Position numbers and translations under genes: made by a program. Below, in pieces: positions 7,436 to 16,724 of a stretch of 64,000 nt of DNA. The notes under the pieces are model-generated. The model had not been told where the DNA came from and did not search any database. It worked only from the letters and a program-made list of their open reading frames with translations. The stretch covers positions 1 to 64,000 of the forward strand of contig JABDBE010000010.1 of assembly GCA_013288805.1 (NCBI GenBank), given 5' to 3'. The number at the start of each line of letters is the position of its first letter. Position 1 is the stretch's first letter. This stretch comes from Acidobacteriota bacterium. Lineage in GTDB: Bacteria > Acidobacteriota > Terriglobia > Terriglobales > Acidobacteriaceae.

Positions 7436-8716
7436 ATGGTAGAGTCTGTGCGCCCGGAGCCTTCCCGCTTCTACCGCTGGATGGTGCTCATTTTTGTCAG
7501 CATCGCGATGTTCGGCAATTATTACGTTTATGACGCGTTGAGTCCTCTGGCGGACGTGCTGAAGCAGCAGTTGGGTTTTTCGGATTCGAACATCGGCCTG
7601 CTGCAGGCGATTTATAGCTTCCCCAATATATTCACCGTGGTCATTGGTGGGGTTCTGATTGACCGGATTGGATTGCGAAGATCTCTCATGATCTTTGGGG
7701 TTCTTTGTTTTATCGGGCCCGCAATCACCGTGGCATCGGGACATCTTTGGCTGATGGCAACCGGGCGGCTCATTTTTGGGATGGGCGCAGAATCGCTGAT
7801 TGTGGCAGTTACGGCGGCGCTTGCGAGATGGTTCAGAGGCAAAGAGCTGAGTTTTGCCTTTGGCATCAACCTTACGATTGCCCGGCTCGGCACCTTTGCC
7901 GCCCTGAACTCTCCAACATGGGCGCGATCAGCCTATGCGAACTGGCGCTGGCCGTTTCTGATAGCACTGGGTGTGTCCACCCTGTGCGTCATCGGCACAG
8001 CGATTTACTGGCTTCTGGAAGTGCATGCCGAGAAGGTTTACAGCCTTGGGGAAGTCTCAACCGACAAAGTGGTTTTCAGCGATTTGTTCAAGTTCGGGAC
8101 GAGCTATTGGTATATCGTCGCGCTCTGCGTTACTTTCTACTCGGGAATCTTCCCTTTTCAGACTTTCGCCGTGAAGTTCTTTATGGAGGCGCATGGGACT
8201 TCGCGGGAATTTGGGGGGTTCCTCTCCAGCGTGTTAACTCTTTTTGCCATGATCGCCACACCGCTGTTTGGGCTGATGGTCGATCGGGTGGGCAGGCGGG
8301 CTATCCTGATGATGTTCGGTTCTATGCTGCTGATTCCCGTCTATTTGATGATGGCTTACACGCACGTCAACCTCTACCTTCCCCTGGCGATGATGGGAGT
8401 GGCATTTTCGCTGATTCCGGCGGTGATGTGGCCATCGGTCGCTTATATCGTCGACCAGTCCAAGCTGGGCACCGCCTATGGCTTGATGACCATGATCCAG
8501 AATATCGGATTGTTTCTCTTCAACCTGGTGATCGGCTGGGCTAACGATTTTGGTCATGCCAGCGCACAAAACCCCGGAGGGTATCATTTGGGAATGTGGA
8601 TTTTCTCGATTCTGGGCTTCCTGGGGGTATTCTTTGCTTTCCTGCTGCACGAACGAGAGACTGGGCCGCATGGCCATGGGTTAGAAACCATCACTACCAG
8701 GTCGGCGTCAGCTTAA
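7436..8716 (+). CDS. Major facilitator superfamily transporter (MFSD1-like)
   Basis: 426 aa with about 12 hydrophobic helices in two sets of six, separated by a cytoplasmic loop near residues 195-220. An MFS loop 2-3 motif is present as GGVLIDRIGLRRS, and a second-half counterpart as FGLMVDRVGRRAI. ATG 7436 is chosen over TTG 7433 because GAGGAG lies at 7425-7430. The N-terminal segment (YYVYDALSPLADVLKQQLGF) looks like the MFSD1-type branch, members of which transport dipeptides in eukaryotic lysosomes; substrate in this organism is unknown. Monocistronic. Confidence 0.88.
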   Translation: MVESVRPEPSRFYRWMVLIFVSIAMFGNYYVYDALSPLADVLKQQLGFSDSNIGLLQAIYSFPNIFTVVIGGVLIDRIGLRRSLMIFGVLCFIGPAITVASGHLWLMATGRLIFGMGAESLIVAVTAALARWFRGKELSFAFGINLTIARLGTFAALNSPTWARSAYANWRWPFLIALGVSTLCVIGTAIYWLLEVHAEKVYSLGEVSTDKVVFSDLFKFGTSYWYIVALCVTFYSGIFPFQTFAVKFFMEAHGTSREFGGFLSSVLTLFAMIATPLFGLMVDRVGRRAILMMFGSMLLIPVYLMMAYTHVNLYLPLAMMGVAFSLIPAVMWPSVAYIVDQSKLGTAYGLMTMIQNIGLFLFNLVIGWANDFGHASAQNPGGYHLGMWIFSILGFLGVFFAFLLHERETGPHGHGLETITTRSASA

Positions 8717-8908
8717 GACGTAGGCACCAGCGGTTCTTTGGGTCTTTTCCCCCAAGGCTGAATCTATAAAGACAAATAATTGGCCGGGGGATGACATCAA
8801 GACGAGGTTGCCAGGGTTAGAGAGGAATCTTAAGGGGAGGGTTATCCTTAGATAGGTAACCAAGGTCATAATGAGATTCAGTGGTCTGCGCAAGCCCATG
8901 GACTGTAA

Positions 8909-9610
8909 TTGGTTGCGCGATTCGAAGGGCCTGAGTTAGTACCTGCAAGCAGTACAACGAAAAGATACTTACGCCGCATCAGACTGAGTGCGGCCGGAAA
9001 AGACGACTTGACGGACGCGAAAAAACGACAGGGCGACGGGCTTTCCGAAGCAGACGCAATCGAGCGGGCGAAGCAGGGAGATGCAGAAGCCTTTGAGTCG
9101 CTGTATAACTTGCATAAGCGGCGAGTGTACTCCCTATGCCTTCGAATGACGGCCAACACGGCGGCAGCCGAGGATTTGACCCAGGAAGCATTCCTGCAAC
9201 TGTTCCGCAAGATTGGAACCTTTCGCGGGGAGTCGGCATTTTCCACCTGGTTGCACCGGATGGCAGTGAACGTCGTCCTGATGCAGTTGCGCAAGAAGGG
9301 TCTGCCGGTAGTTCCGCTCGAGGAAAACATCGAGACGGAAGAAGAAACGCCCAGGAAAGAACCGGGCGCGGACGACCCGCGATTGGCGGGGTCCATCGAC
9401 CGGATGCAGTTGCAGCGTTCGATCGCATCTCTGCCTCCGGGCTACAGAATGATTTTTCTGCTGCATGATGTTGAGGGTTACGAGCACAATGAGATTGCCG
9501 AGATGGTGGGATGTTCGATCGGTAATAGCAAGTCACAATTACACAAAGCGCGGATGAAGTTACGAGAGATCCTCAAGACGAGCAGAGCTGAAAAAGCCAC
9601 AAAGCCGTGA
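8909..9610 (+). CDS. ECF-type RNA polymerase sigma factor
   Basis: Up to 233 aa. Region 2 is at about residues 60-125 ([40 protein letters not shown]) and region 4 at about 165-225 ([40 protein letters not shown]), the two domains of a group 4 sigma. The start is uncertain: TTG 8909 gives a long leader, while TTG 9008 (after GGAAAAG) gives 200 aa, nearer the family norm. It is followed after 37 bp by a zinc-finger-like anti-sigma gene and then a DUF4097 gene, so it is probably released from membrane-held inhibition. Confidence 0.92.
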   Translation: MVARFEGPELVPASSTTKRYLRRIRLSAAGKDDLTDAKKRQGDGLSEADAIERAKQGDAEAFESLYNLHKRRVYSLCLRMTANTAAAEDLTQEAFLQLFRKIGTFRGESAFSTWLHRMAVNVVLMQLRKKGLPVVPLEENIETEEETPRKEPGADDPRLAGSIDRMQLQRSIASLPPGYRMIFLLHDVEGYEHNEIAEMVGCSIGNSKSQLHKARMKLREILKTSRAEKATKP

Positions 9611-9647
9611 GGAACTTATCATACAGAGGCATCGGGGAGAGGTTAGT

Positions 9648-10286
9648 ATGACCTGTGAAGAGTTTAAACGGGTCCTGCCAGAGCTTGGGAGCGGGCACGG
9701 AATCGAGCAGGAAGAACATTTAAAGTCCTGCTGCGCATGTTCGGATCTGGTAGCCGATCTGAACGCTATTTCGAAAGAAGCACGGTTTTTGCAGGGTTCC
9801 GAGGATCCCAGTCCGTGGGTGTGGAACTCGATTGAAGTCGCGCTGCGGCAAGAGGGGCTGATCCGTCAACCTCAGTTGCATCCGCAAACGCCCGCACCCC
9901 TGCTGGGTTGGCGACTGCGTTGGCTGGTACCGTTGGCGGCCACGCTGCTGATGGTCTTCGGAGTATTGATCTATCAACGGGGCACCGGCCAGCCACAGAT
10001 GTCGGAACAGCACTCGCCGCCCGCTGGCGTGGTGACGGCGAATCTGCAACCGGCCGACGTGATGGGCGGTGAAGATCTGCAATTGCTCAAGACGGTCGGC
10101 GAGCGGACGCCCTCCATGCGAGCTACCTATGAAGCGGATCTGCGATCGGTGAACGCTTATATCCGGGACGCCGAGCAATCGGCACACAGCGACCCGAACG
10201 ACGAAGTCGCGCAACAGTACTTAAGGAATGCGTACGAGCAGAAGGCCATGGTCTACGAGATGGCCTTGGATCGTTCTCTGCCATAG
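9648..10286 (+). CDS. Membrane anti-sigma factor
   Basis: 212 aa. The N terminus (TCEEFKRVLPELGSG, then HLKSCCACSDLV) matches the zinc-binding anti-sigma domain HxxxCxxC that grips ECF sigma factors. One transmembrane helix lies at about 88-108 (LRWLVPLAATLLMVFGVLIY) and a periplasmic domain follows. This is the standard layout of an ECF inhibitor controlled from outside the membrane. It follows the sigma gene by 37 bp and ATG is preceded by GGGGAGAGG. Confidence 0.88.
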   Translation: MTCEEFKRVLPELGSGHGIEQEEHLKSCCACSDLVADLNAISKEARFLQGSEDPSPWVWNSIEVALRQEGLIRQPQLHPQTPAPLLGWRLRWLVPLAATLLMVFGVLIYQRGTGQPQMSEQHSPPAGVVTANLQPADVMGGEDLQLLKTVGERTPSMRATYEADLRSVNAYIRDAEQSAHSDPNDEVAQQYLRNAYEQKAMVYEMALDRSLP

Positions 10287-10349
10287 TAGAATAGTCGGGT
10301 GTCGGGGCGCCGGCGGGCAACACTCGCTGGCATTGGGGAGAGGTTGATT

Positions 10350-11192
10350 ATGCAGCGGGCCACATCGTACGCCGTCGGGTTGATTGTTGTGTTCGCCGCG
10401 TTAGCCGCGGCCCAGACCACCCGCCAGGAAATGCATTTCAAGGTCGCTCGGCGTGCCAGCGTTTCCATCGTCAACCAGTACGGAGCCATCTCGGTCAAGC
10501 CCGCTCCGGGCAAGGTGGTCGCCATTAACGCAATTCTGTACTCCGGCAAAGTCGAAGTTGATCATAGTAAGGGACGGCGCCGGGTTGCGGTTTTCTCTCA
10601 TCTTCTGGAAGGGGCCGACGCCCAAACTGGACGCGTCGATTATGAAGTTCTCGTGCCTGCGGATGCGAGCGTGACTTTGCATTCGACGACCGGCCCTTTG
10701 CATGTCGAAAAACTTCGCGGGGACATGATGGTGGAAGGTAGCACTGCCAGTGTAGACGTGCGCGATGTAAGTGCCGGACATATTCACATAAAAACCTTGA
10801 ACGGCCCGGTAACCGTGACGAATGTCAGCGATGGACTTGTGGAAATCACCTCAGTGGGTGGCGATGTAGCGCTGAATTCGGTAAACGGTTCCCTGGTCCA
10901 CGTCAATACCAGCAGCGGTAAGATCCACTATGACGGCGATTTTGGCGACGGCGGGGACTACTCCTTGACGACCCACAGCGGCGACATAGAGGCGATTGCG
11001 CCTGCTTACGCCTCCATCGAAGTGGTCGCTCGCTCGGTCCAGGGAACGGTCGAGAAGGATTTCCCCTTGCAGCCCGAACACACTTCCTTTGTTCCCCGCG
11101 CCGGGAGTGCCTTCGCAGGTACGATGGGCGAGGCGGCATCCTCGGTTAAGTTGCTCTCCTTCAGTGGTAAAATTCACCTCAAGAAACGTTAA
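10350..11192 (+). CDS. Exported DUF4097-type beta-repeat protein
   Basis: 280 aa from ATG 10350 (GGGGAGAGG at 10335-10343). A signal peptide is at about 1-22. The rest is a run of short beta strands in repeated units such as DASVTLHSTTGPLHVEKL, GHIHIKTLNGPVTVTNVS and GLVEITSVGGDVALNSVNGS, typical of DUF4097/putative adhesin beta-helices. Such genes often sit beside ECF sigma/anti-sigma pairs in Acidobacteriota, so it may be the regulon's envelope output or sensor; that role is inference. Confidence 0.85.
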   Translation: MQRATSYAVGLIVVFAALAAAQTTRQEMHFKVARRASVSIVNQYGAISVKPAPGKVVAINAILYSGKVEVDHSKGRRRVAVFSHLLEGADAQTGRVDYEVLVPADASVTLHSTTGPLHVEKLRGDMMVEGSTASVDVRDVSAGHIHIKTLNGPVTVTNVSDGLVEITSVGGDVALNSVNGSLVHVNTSSGKIHYDGDFGDGGDYSLTTHSGDIEAIAPAYASIEVVARSVQGTVEKDFPLQPEHTSFVPRAGSAFAGTMGEAASSVKLLSFSGKIHLKKR

Positions 11193-11223
11193 ACCACCAA
11201 ACCTGAATCATCGGACTGCGCGG

Positions 11224-11844
11224 GTGCAGAACCGTTTCAGTAAATCGGGAGCCACAAGGAGCGGACCCGGTTCGCGTCCTGCGGCCAGTCGGCTTGCGCG
11301 AAATGGGATCCGTGAGCTACGTGCGGTGTTTCTCGTGGGCTTCATGGGCGCCGGCAAGACCACTGTGGGCCGAGCTTTGAGCCGCCGTTTGAGTTTGCCG
11401 TTTGAAGATTTGGACGATCGGATTCAGCTTCGAGAGGGAAAGACCATTGAGCAGATTTTTCGAGAGTCCGGAGAGGCAGGATTCCGCAAAGTCGAGACGG
11501 CAGCCTTGCGCGAATTGCTGGTAGAGATCAGTTCCTCCTTGCGTGTGGTGGCATTGGGTGGAGGAGCTTTCGTTCAGCCAGTAAATGCCGCCCTGATTGC
11601 AAAAGCAAAGGTGCATTCGGTTTTTCTGGATGCGCCAGTGGAGGAATTGCTGCGGCGATGTGAGGAAGAGCCGAATCAGCGTCCACTGCGCCAAGATCTT
11701 AAACAATTTAGGGAGCTGTATGACAAGCGGCGAAAGTCATACATGAAAGCGGCTATTCGCATTGAAACCAGCGGCAAGGATGTGGACAGAATCGCGGCGG
11801 AGGTGGCATGCAGTCTTGGTTTGGTGCGAGAAGGAGAACTTTGA
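11224..11844 (+). CDS. aroK: Shikimate kinase
   Basis: Phosphorylates shikimate in the chorismate pathway. The P-loop GFMGAGKTT is at residues 39-47 from GTG 11224, followed by the shikimate-binding DLDDRIQ and REGKTIEQIFRESGEAGFRK, the Walker B-like VVALGGGAF and the lid RPLRQDL. A GTG at 11326 would give 172 aa, close to the usual 170-180, so the first 34 residues may not be translated; neither start has a strong ribosome site. Its last codons overlap the next gene by 4 bp (TTGA). No other aro gene is adjacent. Confidence 0.9.
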   Translation: MQNRFSKSGATRSGPGSRPAASRLARNGIRELRAVFLVGFMGAGKTTVGRALSRRLSLPFEDLDDRIQLREGKTIEQIFRESGEAGFRKVETAALRELLVEISSSLRVVALGGGAFVQPVNAALIAKAKVHSVFLDAPVEELLRRCEEEPNQRPLRQDLKQFRELYDKRRKSYMKAAIRIETSGKDVDRIAAEVACSLGLVREGEL

Positions 11845-12605
11845 AGAATAACCTGGAGTTCGGCAAGGTCTTAGTTTTAGGCGCGCTTTGTCTGCTGGCT
11901 GCCTCCACTGCCGCGGGGGACAAGAAGGATGACAAGCCCGCGCCCGCACCTACTCATATGGTCGATTCCGGATCATTTGGCGTCTTCATGCATGGCCAGC
12001 GCATGGGGACCGAAACCTTCTCCATCCAGCAAAGCAGCAGCGGCAGTTCTGTTGTTTCGCGGTTCAAGAGTGAAACCGGAACCGAGAAGGCGGAGCAAAC
12101 TTCCGAGTGGGAAATGGGTCCTGGCGGCGAACTGCGAAAATATGAATGGAAGGAACTGAGTCCGGGACAGTCGCAGGCTGTGGTCGTGACCAGTCAGGAT
12201 TTCCTGATCGAGCGGTTCAAGAGCGGTCCCCAAGCCAAGGAACAGGAGCAGCCATTTATGCTGCCGGCGACCAGCAGTCTGCTGGATGACTACTTCTTCA
12301 TACAACGAGAAGTCCTGGCGTGGAAATACCTGGCCACCAGTTGCAAGCAGGAAAATGGCGCATTGCAGTGCCCACTAAAACAACGCGTGCCATTCGGTGC
12401 GCTAAATGCGCATGCGCGCTCTTCGGTATCGGTAACGATTGAGTTTGCCGGCAGAGAAAAGGTGACCATCCGAGGGGTGGAGCACGAACTGAACCGGTTG
12501 GACCTGAATGGCGAGTCGGGCAATTGGATGCTTTGGTTCGACGATCAGTTTAAGCTGCAGCGAATTCTGATCGGGAGCGAGAACACGGAAGTGGTACGAG
12601 ACTAG
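11841..12605 (+). CDS. Exported protein of unknown function (DUF3108-like size and strand pattern)
   Basis: 254 aa from TTG 11841. GAAGGAG at 11831-11837 with 4-5 base spacing and the 4-bp TTGA overlap with aroK decide this start. A signal peptide lies at about 8-28 (VLVLGALCLLAASTAAG), then a Lys/Asp/Pro linker and a beta-rich domain (GSFGVFMHGQRMGTETFSIQ; HELNRLDLNGESGNWMLWFD). The C-terminal pattern of a lipid-like sensor (…WMLWFDDQFKLQRILIG) recalls DUF3108/DUF6134-type periplasmic proteins; the assignment is tentative. Confidence 0.8.
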   Translation: MKNNLEFGKVLVLGALCLLAASTAAGDKKDDKPAPAPTHMVDSGSFGVFMHGQRMGTETFSIQQSSSGSSVVSRFKSETGTEKAEQTSEWEMGPGGELRKYEWKELSPGQSQAVVVTSQDFLIERFKSGPQAKEQEQPFMLPATSSLLDDYFFIQREVLAWKYLATSCKQENGALQCPLKQRVPFGALNAHARSSVSVTIEFAGREKVTIRGVEHELNRLDLNGESGNWMLWFDDQFKLQRILIGSENTEVVRD

Positions 12606-12612
12606 GTCGACA

Positions 12613-13695
12613 TTGGCCTTGATTGATTCACGCACGGTACGCGTACTGGTAACGACGCTGTTCTTTGCGTTGGGACTGGGCTTTTTGTACATTGCGCGCC
12701 GTACCCTGATTGCATTCCTGTTTGCAATTTTCTTTGCCTATCTCGTCGATCCGGCGGTGTCCCGCATACAAAAGTGGACACGCCATCGCGGTCGCGCAAT
12801 TACCTTGATCTATCTGCTGTTTCTCATCCTGCTGAGTACGCTTTTCTTCTTCGTAGGACCGCGGACGGTACGCGAGGCGCGGCGTCTGGGCGAGGCTTGG
12901 CCAGCGCTGACGGACCGAGTCAACACCGGCGATCTGGCCCATACCATTGGCAGAGAACGAGGATGGAGCGGAGAAACCACTCAACTGTTGCAGAGAGTTT
13001 TGTCCGATCCTCGCCTAGTGGATGTGGCGAAACAGATCGGACTGCGCGCTGCAGAGGTAGCCAAGCAAGCCTGGCTTCTGATCGTGGTGCCAATTCTCGC
13101 GATATTTTTTCTGAAGGATGGGCGCGGCTTCAGTGAAGTCGGCCTGTCTCTGGTGCAGAGCAGACCGCAACGCGAATTCCTGCAAGATGTGCTCGCGGAC
13201 CTGAACCAGATGCTGGCTCAGTTTATCCGCGCCCAACTTGAGCTGGCGGCGTTGTCCCTGATAGTTTACATATCTTTTATGGAAGCAACACGGGTGCCCT
13301 ACGCGCTGGTGTTGGGCACCGCAGGCGGCATGATGGAGTTCATTCCGGTGGTCGGACCGCTCGTGGCTGGCGTGGTCATTCTCGCGGTTGCGCTGCTAAT
13401 GAGCTATCCGCACTGGCTAGCCCTGCTCTGTTTCCTGATCGCCTGGCGCCTGGTGCAGGATTATGTGGTTTCGCCTCGCATCATGGGCCAGAGCATGGAA
13501 CTCCATCCCCTAGCCGCAATCTTCGGCGTATTGGCGGGCGCCGAAATTGCCGGAGTGCTCGGGGTCTATCTATCGATTCCTGTGATGGCGAGCTTGCGCA
13601 TCGTCTGGCGGCGCTGGCGTTTGTATGCCGAAAAGAAACGCTTCGGTCCGCTGAATGAATACTCGTTCGGAACCGAGATCAGTCCCAAGGCGTGA
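12613..13695 (+). CDS. AI-2E family permease (PerM-like)
   Basis: 360 aa with about eight hydrophobic helices in the AI-2E/PerM arrangement: an N-terminal pair (TTLFFALGLGFLYIA, LIAFLFAIFFAYLVDP), a cytoplasmic stretch at about 85-145, then a C-terminal helix set with the family segment GGMMEFIPVVGPLVAG and QDYVVSPRIMGQSMELHPLA. Family members export quorum signals or act as Na+/H+ antiporters; substrate unknown. TTG 12613 is the first in-frame start, 8 bp after the previous stop, so this gene probably belongs to the aroK operon. Confidence 0.88.
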   Translation: MALIDSRTVRVLVTTLFFALGLGFLYIARRTLIAFLFAIFFAYLVDPAVSRIQKWTRHRGRAITLIYLLFLILLSTLFFFVGPRTVREARRLGEAWPALTDRVNTGDLAHTIGRERGWSGETTQLLQRVLSDPRLVDVAKQIGLRAAEVAKQAWLLIVVPILAIFFLKDGRGFSEVGLSLVQSRPQREFLQDVLADLNQMLAQFIRAQLELAALSLIVYISFMEATRVPYALVLGTAGGMMEFIPVVGPLVAGVVILAVALLMSYPHWLALLCFLIAWRLVQDYVVSPRIMGQSMELHPLAAIFGVLAGAEIAGVLGVYLSIPVMASLRIVWRRWRLYAEKKRFGPLNEYSFGTEISPKA

Positions 13696-13711
13696 AGACA
13701 GATTTCGAATT

Positions 13712-13809
13712 GTCACCCCGAACGAAGTGAGGGATCTGGGTGTTTCTGCGTGTTGGCAATACTGAGCGTACAGACAAGAACCGAGATCCCTCGCTTTGCT
13801 CGGGATGAC
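13712..13809. repeat. Family A repeats as an inverted pair
   Basis: The left arm GTCACCCCGAACG...GAGGGATCT (13712-13737) and right arm AGATCCCTCGC...CGGGATGAC (13784-13809) are near-perfect reverse complements 46 bp apart. The pair fills the gap between two convergent genes. The arrangement resembles paired REP units (BIMEs) and could fold in either transcript as a long hairpin. Confidence 0.8.
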
Positions 13810-13834
13810 AAGTACTTTCTTTTTGGCGCTGCCC

Positions 13835-14881
13835 TTACCTCAGCTCTTCCATCGCTTGCTCGAGCGCTTCCCTTCCCGGGCGGGTCGCGGATTCGGGCAG
13901 CGTGGCCAACGGTTCTTCGGTCACGTTGAGCATATCAATGAAACTAGGCGCTTCGGGATTCACATAGAAAAGCCCGGTCAGCACTTCGCCTTTTTCGTGC
14001 GCTTCGTGCAAACGAGTAATCGCTTTTATGCGATTCGTGGCATCGTACTCTTCTTCGAGCTTGGTCAGGCGCAGGCGTGATCCGTCGTGCATAGTGACCT
14101 CGACGGTGGTGCCGGGATCGTACTCCACATTAATTTCTTCGAAGGCTGGGACAAAACCGATCTCCTGCAATGGCTCTTCGTGGTCTTTCATGTACTTGTA
14201 GGATTTCGTCGAACCCTCGTGATCGTTAAAGGTAGTGCAGGGGGAAACTACGTCGAGCATGACCGTCCCCTTATGGGCGATTGCGGCTTTCAGCAGGCTG
14301 TGCAGTTGCCGCTTGTCGCCGGAGAACGAACGGCCAACCAGAGTTGCGCCCAGGGTGATGGCCATGGCGCATGTATCGATCGGCGGAAGATCGTTCACCA
14401 CGCCGGTTTTCAGTTTCGAACCGAGGTCGGCTGTGGCCGAAAATTGTCCCTTGGTCAGGCCGTACACACCATTATCCTCGATGATGTAAATGATCGGCAG
14501 ATTGCGCCGCATCAGATGCACGAACTGCCCGATGCCGATCGAAGCGGTGTCGCCGTCGCCGCTAACGCCGAGCGCAATGAGCTTACGGTTGGCCAAGATT
14601 GCGCCGGTTGCGACCGAAGGCATGCGTCCGTGAACCGCGTTAAAGCTGTGCGAGCGACTCATGAAATACGCAGGACTCTTGGAGGAGCATCCGATGCCAC
14701 TGGGCTTGATGACGCGTTCTGGTTGCACACCCATTTCATACATGGCGTCGATGATGCGTTCGGAGATCGCGTTGTGACCGCAGCCCGCGCAAAGCGTAGT
14801 CTTGCCGCCGCGATAGTCGAGAACAGTCAGGCCGATGCGATTGATTTTCGGTGCAGGTGTGGGGATGGTCGTGGTCGCCAT
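13835..14881 (-). CDS. korB: 2-oxoacid:ferredoxin oxidoreductase beta subunit
   Basis: 348 aa. The thiamine-diphosphate subunit: CAGCGHN at 31-37, the pyrophosphate-binding GDGDTASIGIG and IEDNGVYGLTKGQFS, and the substrate-loop segment KPSGIGCSSKSPAYF. With the alpha subunit it oxidatively decarboxylates a 2-oxoacid (2-oxoglutarate or pyruvate type) to the acyl-CoA, reducing ferredoxin. Its start is 1 bp beyond the korA stop (14883), so translation is coupled. No ferredoxin-like delta subunit is adjacent, which fits the two-subunit type. Substrate is not decided by sequence. Confidence 0.92.
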   Translation of the reverse strand: MATTTIPTPAPKINRIGLTVLDYRGGKTTLCAGCGHNAISERIIDAMYEMGVQPERVIKPSGIGCSSKSPAYFMSRSHSFNAVHGRMPSVATGAILANRKLIALGVSGDGDTASIGIGQFVHLMRRNLPIIYIIEDNGVYGLTKGQFSATADLGSKLKTGVVNDLPPIDTCAMAITLGATLVGRSFSGDKRQLHSLLKAAIAHKGTVMLDVVSPCTTFNDHEGSTKSYKYMKDHEEPLQEIGFVPAFEEINVEYDPGTTVEVTMHDGSRLRLTKLEEEYDATNRIKAITRLHEAHEKGEVLTGLFYVNPEAPSFIDMLNVTEEPLATLPESATRPGREALEQAMEELR

Positions 14882-14882
14882 G

Positions 14883-16724
14883 TTACTTGCCCTCCATGCT
14901 GATGAGTTCGTCGGTTACCGAGCGCGCGTCCAGCGGCAGCCCGTGAATATGCGCAATGCTGCGGAGCCGCGTCACCAGTTCCGGCTTTATATCCAGCTTG
15001 ATCAAGCAGAGCATCTGGGCATCCCGGTTTTGTTCGACCACGTAAACCCGTTCATGTTGCTCGATGAATTCGTGTACCTCGCGCGAGAACGGATAGGCTT
15101 TCAAGCGGAGATAATCGGTTTCGATGTCGTATTCAGCGCGCAACTGGTCGCGCGCTTCGATAATGCCCCAGTGCGAAGTGCCGTAGGCAATAATGCCGAT
15201 TTTGGCTTTGCCTTTGCCGGTCATCAATTCGGGCCGCGGCACAAACGCTCGCGCGGTCTCGAACTTCTTATTGATGCGCTCCATGTTTTTTTCGAAGTCG
15301 TCCGGACGTTCGCTGTACCCTGATTTTTCGTTGTGGCCAGTGCCGCGGGTAAAGTACGCCGCCGCCGGATGCTCCGTGCCCGGCAGAGTGCGGTAACCAA
15401 TGCCGTCGTTGTCGACATCTTTATAGCGAGAGAAGCCTCCCATGCGGTCAAGATCTTCTTTCGTGAGCACTTTGCCGCGGTCGATTGGCGCTTTGGGATA
15501 CTCGAACGGATCGGACATCCAGTTATTCATCCCCAGATCCAGATCTGACATCACAAAAACCAGTGTCTGGAACTGCTCGGCAAGATTGAACGCATCTTGC
15601 GCCATGGTGAAACACTCGGCTACGGAACACGGAAGCAGCAGAATGTTTTTGGTATCACCGTGCGAAAGGAAAGCCGTCGAGAGAATGTCGCCCTGCGAAG
15701 TGCGCGTGGGTAAACCGGTGGACGGGCCGACGCGTTGGATATCCCAGACAACACCGGGAACTTCCGCGTAGTAAGAAAGGCCAGCAAACTCGGCCATCAG
15801 CGAGATGCCTGGTCCGGCGGTCGCCGTCATCGAGCGGGCGCCCGCCCAGCCTGCGCCTAAAACCATGCCAATCGCGGCCAGTTCGTCCTCCGCTTGTACG
15901 ATGGCAAATGTCGCCTTGCCGTCGGGGCCGATCCGGTACTCTTTCATGTAATCGATCAGAGTTTCGACCAACGACGAAGACGGCGTGATGGGATACCAAG
16001 TGACGACTGTGACTCCGGCAAACATACAGCCCAGCGCGGCCGCGGAGTTGCCATCGATAATGATCATCCCCGTTGTCTTATCCATGCGCTGAATGGAGTA
16101 CGGATCGTGCTTAGTCAGATTGGCGGTAGCGTATTCAAACCCGGCCCGGACCGCAGCCAGATTTAAATTGGCCGCCTTTACCTTGGTGGCGAATTGTTTA
16201 CGCAAGGCCTTCTCAACTTCGGCCATGTCGATTCCGAGCAATTGCGCCGCGACTCCAACGTAAATCATGTTCTTAACCAACTTGCGCAGCTTGGCTTCGG
16301 GACACACGGGCGCGACCAGTTTGTCGTAAGGGACCGGATAAAAAATCAGATCAGTGCGAAGCGCATTCAACTTCAGAGGCTCGTCGTAAAGCACCGCCGC
16401 GCCCGGCGCCAATGACATCACATCTTCCTGCGCGGTTTCGGCGTTCATGGCAATGACAAAGTCGATCTCTTTCTTGCGCGCAATGTAACCGTCTTTGTTG
16501 GCGCGAATGGTGTACCAGGTTGGCAGTCCGGCAATGTTTGAGGGAAACAGGTTCTTGCCGGAAACCGGGACACCCATCTGAAAAATGCTGCGCAGAAGCA
16601 CTGTATTCGAGCTTTGCGAACCCGACCCATTCACGGTCGCAACCTGAATGCTCATGTTGTTGACGACGCGTTTCGGCTCCCGTTGCCCAAAGGCTTCGCG
16701 GAGCGCTACATCCGTGGTGGCCAT
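14883..16724 (-). CDS. korA: 2-oxoacid:ferredoxin oxidoreductase alpha subunit (gamma-alpha fusion)
   Basis: 613 aa. The N-terminal gamma-like domain (about 28-210: TVLLRSIFQMGVPVSGKNLF, IARKKEIDFVIAMNAETAQE) is fused to the alpha domain (about 225-613) with the YPITPSSSL motif, EDELAAIGMVLGAGWAGARS and the C-terminal MLCLIKLDIKPELVTRL. This fusion is usual for two-subunit KorAB enzymes. ATG 16724 follows GGAAGG. It is the first gene of the korAB pair. Confidence 0.92.
   Translation of the reverse strand: MATTDVALREAFGQREPKRVVNNMSIQVATVNGSGSQSSNTVLLRSIFQMGVPVSGKNLFPSNIAGLPTWYTIRANKDGYIARKKEIDFVIAMNAETAQEDVMSLAPGAAVLYDEPLKLNALRTDLIFYPVPYDKLVAPVCPEAKLRKLVKNMIYVGVAAQLLGIDMAEVEKALRKQFATKVKAANLNLAAVRAGFEYATANLTKHDPYSIQRMDKTTGMIIIDGNSAAALGCMFAGVTVVTWYPITPSSSLVETLIDYMKEYRIGPDGKATFAIVQAEDELAAIGMVLGAGWAGARSMTATAGPGISLMAEFAGLSYYAEVPGVVWDIQRVGPSTGLPTRTSQGDILSTAFLSHGDTKNILLLPCSVAECFTMAQDAFNLAEQFQTLVFVMSDLDLGMNNWMSDPFEYPKAPIDRGKVLTKEDLDRMGGFSRYKDVDNDGIGYRTLPGTEHPAAAYFTRGTGHNEKSGYSERPDDFEKNMERINKKFETARAFVPRPELMTGKGKAKIGIIAYGTSHWGIIEARDQLRAEYDIETDYLRLKAYPFSREVHEFIEQHERVYVVEQNRDAQMLCLIKLDIKPELVTRLRSIAHIHGLPLDARSVTDELISMEGK

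Noticed and set aside
9008-9610. Separate gene starting at TTG 9008
   Set aside because: It is the same reading frame as the ECF sigma factor; treated as an alternative start, not another gene.
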